Both the position numbers and the translations under genes were made by a program. The notes under the pieces were generated by a model. The model searched no databases, had not been told where the DNA came from, and saw only the letters and a program-made list of their open reading frames with translations. 64,000 nt of DNA from Verrucomicrobiota bacterium (GTDB lineage Bacteria; Verrucomicrobiota; Verrucomicrobiia; Limisphaerales; Pedosphaeraceae). Positions 1 through 7,775 of this stretch are shown one piece after another. Location of the stretch: NCBI GenBank assembly GCA_021325145.1, contig JAJPHR010000080.1, forward strand, positions 1 to 64,000. The letters are read 5' to 3'. Every line of letters starts with the position of its first letter. Position 1 is the first letter of the stretch.

Positions 1-453
1 ACCTTCTCTCGGGTCGATCCACCCATAGCCTTGAGGACCAGGATTGTCAGTGAACCGCGCGAAAGCCGGATTATTGGTTTGTCTGGCGGTTTGCGTGAAA
101 CCCATCGCCACCCACTGGGCCATGGGCGACGGCACAGTGAGCGAAGCGGTCATGTAGTAAATGGCGCCTGACTGCGGGGTGAACGGCAGAAGAGCGCAGC
201 CCGCGTTGGTGGCAAGAGTGCCGTCGGCCAAAACGGTGCCGTTCATCAAGCCGGGCACGTTGTTGGTGTACGTGCAAATCCAGGTCGCGTTGCTGGAGCC
301 GCCGAGCAGGCTTTTGGCCGTTGTCAGCGCGGTTTGGTAAATGGTCACGGCTCCCCCGCTGAAGAAATTGGAATAGATGATCTGCGCATTTCCAGTGGAG
401 CAGCAGAGTATCCCCAGGATCCCTGCCAGCAGCCACGTTGTAGTTGTTTTCAA
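1..453 (-). CDS. Secreted beta-sandwich protein, N-terminal part (runs off the window)
   Basis: The gene runs leftward and is cut by the window edge, so only about 151 N-terminal residues are visible. I chose a TTG start at 453 because it gives MKTTTTWLLAGILGILCCSTGNAQ, a good Sec signal peptide with an AxA-type cleavage site, and the frame stays open to base 1. The mature part (IIYSNFFSGG...LLGGSSNATW...LLPFTPQSG) closely resembles residues 38-140 and 793-885 of the large secreted protein at 4079-7642, so it carries the same jelly-roll-like module. The function is unknown, probably surface or polysaccharide binding. The start is inferred and no clear Shine-Dalgarno is visible. A shorter open frame inside it (71-436) is a shadow. 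Confidence 0.72.
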   Translation of the reverse strand, partial: MKTTTTWLLAGILGILCCSTGNAQIIYSNFFSGGAVTIYQTALTTAKSLLGGSSNATWICTYTNNVPGLMNGTVLADGTLATNAGCALLPFTPQSGAIYYMTASLTVPSPMAQWVAMGFTQTARQTNNPAFARFTDNPGPQGYGWIDPREG

Positions 454-487
454 ACGGAGGATATTCGTCGTGCAGGCTGCGGATTGA

Positions 488-2695
488 TCAGAACGTTTTC
501 CAACCGTTGATCTTGTAGCGCTCTGGCCCACGATAATTGCCGCTGCGTTGTGCAGAATGCTTGTCCCCGTTTGCGCGGAGTTTGATTTGATTCTGTTCTC
601 CGCGGGCAAATGCAGTGCTGACGCCGTCGTCTTCGTACAGCGTGAAATCCGCGGGCCTTTCGCCAACCATGTTGACCGTGACGTCAAAACAGGTGTCCGG
701 TTTGACGAATTCCACGGGCTCGGCCAGTGGCAGCAGCGCGCCGTTTTTCACGAACAGCGGAATTTGTTCGACGCTGTTGGTGACTTCGATGGTGTTCTCG
801 CCGGTGATCCTCGCGTGAGTCCAGAAATCATACCAGCTGCCGGGCGGTAGATAAACCGCCCGATTGGTTTCGCCGGCAAACATGGGCGCCACCAGCAGCG
901 AATCGCCGAACATGAATTCGTCGTCAATCTGGCGCGTCTTTGCATCCGCAGGCCAGTCCAGGATCAGCGCGCGAATTGGTGGTTTGCCGGTGGAATGGTA
1001 TTCATTGAAGGCGGTGTAAAAATAGGGAATAAAACTCATTCGCAGTCGTAACAATTGGCGCACGTTGTCGGCAACGGCCTGGCGATCGGGCATGAATTCA
1101 CTGTGCTCGTTTTTCTTCCGATCCACCTGATCCCACGGAGGATTCGGAATGAACCAGGCATTGATCAGCGCGTCGTGTGAAAAAATTACTGTTTCGAGCC
1201 GGCGGTAAAAGTCAGCGATGGAACCCGCCGTCCGCACTTCGGGGGCCCACAGCAAACCGCTGAAACCGGCATTGGCCAGGCCGCGCGTGTAGCAGCGCGC
1301 GTCGTAGGAATCGCTGTAAAGAACGTAAGGCAGCGGACTGGCCAGGGCATGAGAGTTGCGCACGAGGCCCCAGGTGCGCATATTTTTTTTCTGATAAGGC
1401 TCCCACATGGTCTGCTGATAAAGCAGGCCGAACAAAGAGTGCATCACTTCGCCGTCCATGCCGGAAGGAAATTTTGCCGCCAGCGGGAACGACCAGGGCG
1501 TCGCCGACTCGGGTTGGTAATCGCATTCATCCAGTTTCACGCTCTCCACCTTCCGGTTGAATAACGCCGAGTCGTTTTGTTTCAGAAAAATCCTCCGGGC
1601 CTGTGTCGTTGAAAAGTCAGGGACCAGCCCGTTCCAGACGAGATAATCGCCCGACCAGGGCTTCAGCTCATCATAAATCGGTGAAGTCGGATGTGTAAAA
1701 GCGTGTTCCCAGAAATTCATTTTGTACTGCATCGCCCGCATCTCTTGCAGAAAACCGTTGGGGTCGGGAAAGCGGTTTGTGTCCCAGACAAACGAAGAGG
1801 AATAGACTTTGGACTGCCAGCCGGGTTCGACGCCCCAGGCATCGCAAGGCATGCGCGCGGCACGGATGCGCGCGGCCAGGGCCAGTGTTTCTGCCGCGCC
1901 ATATTTGGTGTAACCACGATACTGCACGCCTAATCCCCACAACGGCGGCACTGTGCCCCCGCCAGAGAAAAGAATGTATCGCTCGACCGCCTCCAACATC
2001 GTCGGCCCGGCGAAGACATAGACGTCCACTCCCTTGGCTGTTGGCACATCCACGAGCATGGTCTTTGCTCGCTGGATCCGCGCGCGATACAGTTCGGCCG
2101 TGCTGGTTTGCGCCTCGCTGCTGGTGGTCTCCATTGTCTTGCGTACGGGAGCAACATTTCCGGTATGGAATGAGGCAAACCGCGCCGTGTCCACGAAGAT
2201 GCCGTAGCCCTCTGACGAGACATAAAACGGTGCAGGCGCGTGCGACTCACCCAATTCGTTTTCCGGCGAATCGGAAGGTTTTAGCGACACACGGCGTCCG
2301 GTCTGGCCGTGCTCGCTTCGCGTCATGTCAAAAAGTTCCGTGTGCAGGCCGAATCCGTAAATGCTTTCACTGGACGTCATCGGTAATTGCAATGAGCATC
2401 CGCGATCCGAAACTTGAAAGGAGATTTTTGCGGCGTCCACCGGCATGGTCTGGCCGGAGGCCATTTTCTTCAAACCCACCTTGTCCATGTCCGCGCTGCG
2501 AAAAAATGTGGGCGTGAATCGCTCTGGATTGCCGAAATGAAGCCGCCAGATACCCGGAGCAATCGGTTTGGCTTGGTTCGTGGATGAATCCGATTCCTTG
2601 CCGTGAACAGCAATCGGCGTGACCCACAGCGCCACGCACAACAGTAACAAGCGGATTGCAGTGGCTGGGTTCAACCATGTTTGAAACAGCGGCAT
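488..2695 (-). CDS. Glycoside hydrolase family 31 (alpha-glucosidase/alpha-xylosidase type), exported
   Basis: 735 residues with an N-terminal signal segment (about 13-32, ending near AVHG). The order fits GH31: an N-terminal beta-sandwich (about 45-230), then the (beta/alpha)8 barrel starting at VPPLWGLGVQYRGY (249-262). The likely nucleophile is D389 in VKLDECDY, and RGLANAGFSGLLWAPEVR (471-488) matches the usual acid/base loop region. The C-terminal beta-domains carry FMFGDSLLVAPMF (594-606) and LPPGSWYDFWT (616-626). GH31 enzymes release alpha-linked glucose or xylose from oligosaccharides with retention. The WxDxNE consensus around the nucleophile is altered here (KLDECD), so the substrate is uncertain. 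It probably acts in the periplasm or outside the cell. Confidence 0.88.
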   Translation of the reverse strand: MPLFQTWLNPATAIRLLLLCVALWVTPIAVHGKESDSSTNQAKPIAPGIWRLHFGNPERFTPTFFRSADMDKVGLKKMASGQTMPVDAAKISFQVSDRGCSLQLPMTSSESIYGFGLHTELFDMTRSEHGQTGRRVSLKPSDSPENELGESHAPAPFYVSSEGYGIFVDTARFASFHTGNVAPVRKTMETTSSEAQTSTAELYRARIQRAKTMLVDVPTAKGVDVYVFAGPTMLEAVERYILFSGGGTVPPLWGLGVQYRGYTKYGAAETLALAARIRAARMPCDAWGVEPGWQSKVYSSSFVWDTNRFPDPNGFLQEMRAMQYKMNFWEHAFTHPTSPIYDELKPWSGDYLVWNGLVPDFSTTQARRIFLKQNDSALFNRKVESVKLDECDYQPESATPWSFPLAAKFPSGMDGEVMHSLFGLLYQQTMWEPYQKKNMRTWGLVRNSHALASPLPYVLYSDSYDARCYTRGLANAGFSGLLWAPEVRTAGSIADFYRRLETVIFSHDALINAWFIPNPPWDQVDRKKNEHSEFMPDRQAVADNVRQLLRLRMSFIPYFYTAFNEYHSTGKPPIRALILDWPADAKTRQIDDEFMFGDSLLVAPMFAGETNRAVYLPPGSWYDFWTHARITGENTIEVTNSVEQIPLFVKNGALLPLAEPVEFVKPDTCFDVTVNMVGERPADFTLYEDDGVSTAFARGEQNQIKLRANGDKHSAQRSGNYRGPERYKINGWKTF

Positions 2696-2860
2696 ACTTA
2701 TATGATTATATGAAATAGAATTTTATTTTTGATCCGCGAGAGCTCTTTTGAATAAACCCGCCCATTGCCTCTGACAATAAGTTGTGCGCGGGGAATTCAA
2801 TTGCTCTTCTGCAAAAGGGTGTTGCTGCGCTACACACAGGTGGATGCTGCGTCAGATTCC

Positions 2861-3058
2861 TCAGTTACAACTTGGCCTCGCTGGAAATGTCCAATCAAGA
2901 TGCCGGTAAAGACTCCAAATATTTTCCAAAGGCGCATTTTTCACATGTCCGTCAGGGAAAACCATGGTGATGCCGCCCTTCAAGACCCGTTTGAAAGTTG
3001 TGAGTGTTGCATAGGGCTTTGGTTTCAGGTCACGCATCCGGCCATATCCCATCTCCAA
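2861..3058 (-). pseudogene. C-terminal remnant of an H-X9-DG pseudopilin
   Basis: Sixty-five codons whose later part (GGITMVFPDGHVKNAPLENIW, ending YRHLDWTFPARP) has the characteristic tail of verrucomicrobial type II secretion-like prepilins: a glycine-rich strand, a DGH motif, and a conserved LENLWxLYxHxxW ending. There is no FTLIELL N-terminus. The frame is closed by a TAA just upstream, and nothing prepilin-like is found in the 100 bp before the next gene. I read it as the stump of a pseudopilin lost by deletion beside the intact one at 3161-4051. A short functional peptide is possible but unlikely. Confidence 0.6.
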
Positions 3059-3160
3059 AAATTAGGGTTCGAATCACGTCCTTTACCGCGGTGTCCTTTT
3101 TGAATGCTTCGGTTACGGACCCAACGCCCGCAAACGCCCATCCGCCTCCAGCCTCGGGTT

Positions 3161-4051
3161 TCAAAATTGATCGGAAAAACTCCACAAGTCCTGGCGATAG
3201 GTCAACGGTCTCTTTCTGGCCAGCTTTTGCTCGACGTGGCCATCAAAAAAAACAAATGCGCGCACTTTCCCATGCGGCGGCGTGAAGCAAACTTGCGTAT
3301 CGGCCCCCCACGGCGAACCCAGCGATGGATCGCGATCAATGCCCCACAGGTCAAAGTCCGTCAACATCCAGGGCATTCGGCCGCTCCAAACGGAACCATT
3401 AATTTCCGAGAGCCTGCGCGGATATTTTCCCGATGTCTCCGCATCGACGTAACCAAACGGACACCACGGCAGCGCGGGCGCGTGGTCGTTCATGCTTGAG
3501 CCATCGGTGATGACAACATAGAAAACGTCGTTTGTGATGTTGTTCATGTTGAGATTCGCAGGAACGGCCGCCGGACACTGAAAAACCCTGCAAGTCTGCG
3601 GGTCGGACGACGGCGCGGGTGCTCCCAGATAAGTAGCGAGGCTGTAAATCAACTGCTGCGGCCCGTCGTTGGCCAGTGTGGTGGAATAGACTTCCCCCTG
3701 CCCCGCGCCCAGCCCCTTGGGGCCGGGAGGCAAATCCCCGGCTGGGCCGGGCGGCAGAACATCCCCGTGGTCACTGGCAAACAAGTTTACCGCCAGGGCG
3801 ATTTGTCTCAAGTTGTTGGTGCAATTGATCATGTAGGCGCGTTTCTTGGCTCTGGCGAGCGCCGGCAAGAGCAGTGATGCCAGAATCGCGATGATGGCTA
3901 TGACCACAAGCAGCTCGATGAGGGTAAAGCCCGCCGGTTCCTTCAAATATTGCCTTTGAAGGGAGCGGCGCGAAATTTCTTTCACGCCGCCCACAGGCGG
4001 TTCACATAACGCCGTTGATTGCTTTACTTGCATTTTTGGCAACTGTTGCAC
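3161..4051 (-). CDS. Type II secretion/pilin-like prepilin (N-methylation motif, pseudopilin)
   Basis: 296 residues. The class III signal is plain: a 41-residue basic leader ending in G41, then FTLIELLVVIAIIAILASLL, with the +5 glutamate needed for N-methylation. It is followed by LPALARAKKRA and the CxNNLRQIALAVNLFASDHGD helix typical of verrucomicrobial pseudopilins. The C-terminal part has the FFDGHV (DGH) motif. Such proteins are processed by PilD-like peptidases and placed in the inner membrane or a pseudopilus; individual roles are mostly unknown. The leader is long, and Met7 is an alternative start. It lies 27 bp downstream of the stop of the secreted 1187-residue protein on the same strand. 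Confidence 0.85.
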   Translation of the reverse strand: MQQLPKMQVKQSTALCEPPVGGVKEISRRSLQRQYLKEPAGFTLIELLVVIAIIAILASLLLPALARAKKRAYMINCTNNLRQIALAVNLFASDHGDVLPPGPAGDLPPGPKGLGAGQGEVYSTTLANDGPQQLIYSLATYLGAPAPSSDPQTCRVFQCPAAVPANLNMNNITNDVFYVVITDGSSMNDHAPALPWCPFGYVDAETSGKYPRRLSEINGSVWSGRMPWMLTDFDLWGIDRDPSLGSPWGADTQVCFTPPHGKVRAFVFFDGHVEQKLARKRPLTYRQDLWSFSDQF

Positions 4052-4078
4052 AGCTTCGAATTGCTGTGACGACTTTGT

Positions 4079-7000
4079 TCAGGGCTGACTATGGCGCATG
4101 CGGTAGAAGACACTGCCGTTGGCCGGGTCCATGGGAATTACAACTTCGTTGGTCGAAGCTGAGGCCGGCACGTCCACCCAATTCGTGCCCAGGCCCGCGC
4201 CTGGATTGTTGGTTTGAGCCTGCAGCGTCCAGCCCGCATGGTCCAAAGGCCAGCTCAGCGTCAATTGACCGCCCGCAACAGAGAATGCGATGTTGGTTGG
4301 GACGAGGTTGACGGCATTGGTCACGGTCAACGAGACGAGCGAGATGTTGGTGCCGTAGGCGTTGGTCACGATCAATGCCAGCGTGTTGCCATTCCAACTG
4401 AAGGGAACATCGGCGATACTGAGGTTTGCGGGGAGCGGCGCCACGTTGTTGGTTGTGCCCGACCCGAGGACAATGGCGGTGTTCGTGTTGCTCCAGTAAT
4501 ACCCGAGAGGCGTCGAGCCGAAGGCACTTACCGGAATCGACAATGACGTGTCGGCCAGGAGCGTTACATGAGTTGGCGGCAGGGGAGCAAAGAGATAGGG
4601 CGGAACGCCGCCGGGCGCGACTTGAGACAGCGTAAAGTAATTCCACTGGACAACGCCGGGTGCGACCAAGCTGGTTTGGGTAAGTCCAACGGCGCCGATG
4701 GGCGGGTTTGCCGCATAGGTATTTGTCCCTGTCGACTTGCCATCAACATAACCATACATAACCCATTGAGTGCCGGTTGTATCCAATACGACCTGCGCCG
4801 TGTGCGTTCCGTTGACAGGGCTGAAAAAGTTATTCGCATTGGTAATTCCCGCTACTGGGGTTGCGCCCGGCCCGGAAAAATATTGCACGTTTCCGCTGGC
4901 TTCAGTCAGGATCACAAAATCATAACCATTGGGGCTGGACCCGCCGTCGTTGTACCGCCCACCCGTCGCATTAGTCGTGATATTCTGGGCAAAACCCATA
5001 CCAACCCAGCCGCCCCCGCCCGGACTGCCACTGAACGTCAGCGAAGCAGTCGCAGTGTAAACATAACCGGAACGCGGCGTAAATGGCACTATCCAGCTAT
5101 CTCCCAACGTGGTCGCATCAACGCCGCTGGCCAGCAAGCTGCCAGTGTCGTTGGTTCCCAACGCATCCGTCCATGTGGTATTGGTGCCGCCGACCAAAAG
5201 GTTGGCCGCCGTCAACGGCATTCCCCCAATTGACCATGTCCCTCCGTTGAAATAATTGGAATAGAGAATGGGATCGGAATAATCCAATGCCACCGGCGGC
5301 GGCGGGGTGAACAAAGTGACAAACCAACTGTTGAAAGTGGTGGCGTTGGTGACAACCAGTTCCAACTGGTCGCCGCTCAGGCTGGCGGAAGCGTTCGGAA
5401 TGGTCAGGGTTGCATCCAGAGTTACAAGGGTGTTGATGGACCCCGATGCGAGCAGACCGCCAGTGGTCACGTTGGTCCAGTAGTAACCGAGGTTCGTCGA
5501 ACCGAAAGCCGACGCGGAAATCGTGAATGTCTTGTTCGCCTGATATACGACAGTAGCCGGCGGTGGGACAAAGGTGAGCGGAACCGAATACCCGGCCGCT
5601 ACATAAAGGGTTGCCTGCTGCAAAACAGAGATCGCGGAGTTGAAGACCGACACGTCCTCGACGAAGCCCTTGAACTGCAGGTCATTATGCCCGATAGTGG
5701 CCGACGAACTTCTGGCCCCAATCGTCATCGGCACGCTGGAGGCGAGCAATCCGCTTCCCGGCGCAATCGCAGCGCTGGCCGCAGGCACGCCGTTCACATA
5801 AAGCGTCACGTTGCTATGGACTTCATCGCACACTCCGACGAGATAATCCCAGTTGCCCGTCGGACCGGCGGTTGCCGTGGCACTGTAAAGGTTTCCGGCA
5901 GCATCTCGAACCGCAAATCTATACTTGCCTCCGAAGACGTCCAAAACGAACTGTTCCGCACCGCCATAGCCTTTGGCGAGGATTCCGGCGCCGCTGGTCT
6001 GCGGCGCAAAACCAAGAACCCAGGCGTTGACGCTGAAAACGGCGTTGTTGGCGGCTGGGGTGCCGAAATCGACTCCCTGAATATTGAAGGCGTCGCTATC
6101 CGGGTTGGCAAATGAAGAAAAGTACGTCGAGGTAATACCTGACTCTGTGAGACTGTAGGTAGGGGTCCCGAAGACAGCATTGGTGTAAATGCCGTTGTTG
6201 CCGCTCCCGAAGTCGAGAGCCGGAACGCCATTATCGCCGGCGGAGTCATCTGGTCCTTGATTCAACCGCCAATAATCGAGCGGTTGATACCCCAGCAAGG
6301 TTTGCGGGTAAGACGCCTCCGGCGCCTGGACATACGACACCGACCACGCATTGGTCGCCATGCCATAGCTGTTGGACGCAATACAGGCAATGCCGGTCGG
6401 ACCGCTCACCGGGCAGTTCGTAAGCCTGAAGCTCGCGCCAGCCGCGCCAGCCACAGCCACGCCGTTGGTCAGCCACTTGTACGTTATGGGTTGTCCGCCC
6501 AGCGCTGAAACCGAGAATCTCGGACTCGAACCGACATAATTCGTTCCACTATCATTGAATCCGCCAAATAACGTTATGGGATTTGTATAAGGGGTCGGAT
6601 ACACTGCCGCAAACACCGGGTTGGTATAAACGGTCAGGCTCGCCACCGTACTGGTGATGGAGCCGAGACTGTTTGTGATGACCACATAGTAATTGGTGCT
6701 GGCGTCACCGGGTCCCACCGGATTGAGTATCAAGGAAGCGTTGGTGGCTTGATTAATCGCAACACCATCGCGGAACCACTGATAGGACGGTTTGCTGGCC
6801 GCGACCACCACCGTGTTGGTGAAAGCAGTGCCTACACTCACACCCGCCGAGACCGGTTGCTGTCCGATGACGATGGGGGTGCCGGAAAGTGTAACATAAA
6901 CATACTGGATGCCGGTGCTGGAACTCAGGGTGGTTTGGCCCAACCCAACCGCTCCGATGGGCACGGCGCCCGTGAAGACCCAGTTTGTCCCCAGTTGTTT

Positions 7001-7642
7001 GCCATCAACAAATGAAGCGCCGACCCAATTGGTGGTGCCAAGAAAATTGGTGAGAGTGGTATCCAATATTATCTGTAACACGTGATTCCCCGCAGTCGGC
7101 ATCAACTGGGCGGCGACTCCATTTCCCGTCGCGCGCGGCCCGGCCCAATACTGCTCACTTCCGGCGACACAGGTACCGATCGCAAAATCATAGCCATTTA
7201 CGGCTGAGTCGGCGAAGCGTGGGCCCGTTGATTTATTGGTTGCGAATTGCGCGAACCCCCAGTTGATCCATTTGCCAGACGTCATGGCTGGCAAGTTCGC
7301 CGAAACCGTCAGGACGTAGACATAATTGGTCCGCGGCGTAAATGGCAAGAGGTAGCTGTTTCCCAATAAGCCAACGGTGCCGTCTTGATATAGGTACGCT
7401 CCAGTACTGGCATTGTTACTTACGACATTCCAAGTTGCGGTATTGGTGCCACCAAGGATGCTGTTGGCCATCGTGGGAGCCGTTCCGTTAACGGTTACCG
7501 CCCCTCCATTGAAGGAGTTGGAATAGATGAGCGTCGCCCCACTTAAGGATAAGGCGCTGGAATAGTTGACTTGCGCGTTCGCATTGGAACAGCAGAACAC
7601 GGCCATGATGGCTGCCACTAGCAAGTTTCGGTGGGTTTTCAT
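4079..7642 (-). CDS. Large secreted LamG/Ig-like multidomain protein
   Basis: 1187 residues with a clear signal peptide (1-23, ending SNANA). Visible modules are two copies of a beta-sandwich domain (about 38-255 and 793-1007, each opening with YSNxFNGG and containing PFTPRxxYVY), Ig-like stretches (about 257-340, 700-780 and 1020-1110), a LamG/concanavalin A-like domain (about 453-685, with FSVNAWV and VTLYVNGVPAAS) and a C-terminal beta domain (LTLSWPLDHAGWTLQAQTN, about 1115-1187) common at the end of verrucomicrobial exported proteins. It is Thr/Asn/Gly rich and has no catalytic motif I recognise. A role in adhesion or polysaccharide binding is inferred. Its N-terminal module is shared with the gene at 1-453. 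Confidence 0.85.
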   Translation of the reverse strand: MKTHRNLLVAAIMAVFCCSNANAQVNYSSALSLSGATLIYSNSFNGGAVTVNGTAPTMANSILGGTNTATWNVVSNNASTGAYLYQDGTVGLLGNSYLLPFTPRTNYVYVLTVSANLPAMTSGKWINWGFAQFATNKSTGPRFADSAVNGYDFAIGTCVAGSEQYWAGPRATGNGVAAQLMPTAGNHVLQIILDTTLTNFLGTTNWVGASFVDGKQLGTNWVFTGAVPIGAVGLGQTTLSSSTGIQYVYVTLSGTPIVIGQQPVSAGVSVGTAFTNTVVVAASKPSYQWFRDGVAINQATNASLILNPVGPGDASTNYYVVITNSLGSITSTVASLTVYTNPVFAAVYPTPYTNPITLFGGFNDSGTNYVGSSPRFSVSALGGQPITYKWLTNGVAVAGAAGASFRLTNCPVSGPTGIACIASNSYGMATNAWSVSYVQAPEASYPQTLLGYQPLDYWRLNQGPDDSAGDNGVPALDFGSGNNGIYTNAVFGTPTYSLTESGITSTYFSSFANPDSDAFNIQGVDFGTPAANNAVFSVNAWVLGFAPQTSGAGILAKGYGGAEQFVLDVFGGKYRFAVRDAAGNLYSATATAGPTGNWDYLVGVCDEVHSNVTLYVNGVPAASAAIAPGSGLLASSVPMTIGARSSSATIGHNDLQFKGFVEDVSVFNSAISVLQQATLYVAAGYSVPLTFVPPPATVVYQANKTFTISASAFGSTNLGYYWTNVTTGGLLASGSINTLVTLDATLTIPNASASLSGDQLELVVTNATTFNSWFVTLFTPPPPVALDYSDPILYSNYFNGGTWSIGGMPLTAANLLVGGTNTTWTDALGTNDTGSLLASGVDATTLGDSWIVPFTPRSGYVYTATASLTFSGSPGGGGWVGMGFAQNITTNATGGRYNDGGSSPNGYDFVILTEASGNVQYFSGPGATPVAGITNANNFFSPVNGTHTAQVVLDTTGTQWVMYGYVDGKSTGTNTYAANPPIGAVGLTQTSLVAPGVVQWNYFTLSQVAPGGVPPYLFAPLPPTHVTLLADTSLSIPVSAFGSTPLGYYWSNTNTAIVLGSGTTNNVAPLPANLSIADVPFSWNGNTLALIVTNAYGTNISLVSLTVTNAVNLVPTNIAFSVAGGQLTLSWPLDHAGWTLQAQTNNPGAGLGTNWVDVPASASTNEVVIPMDPANGSVFYRMRHSQP

Positions 7643-7775
7643 AGATAGGGTCTACTCTTAACGGTACACGGTCGTCCGTCCATACCCTCAAATGAGGGTA
7701 TGTATGTCAGCAGAGGATTTTGGCAGTTGCTCTGGCATCACCCGTTTGCGGGTATGTCCAAAATCCCCGAAAACG

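Noticed and set aside
1777..2517. Plus-strand 246-codon open frame inside the GH31 gene
   Set aside because: Arg/Pro/Cys-rich antisense reading of a clear glycosidase.
3065..3075. GGGTTCGAATC, a tRNA T-loop-like string
   Set aside because: No acceptor or anticodon stem can be folded around it.
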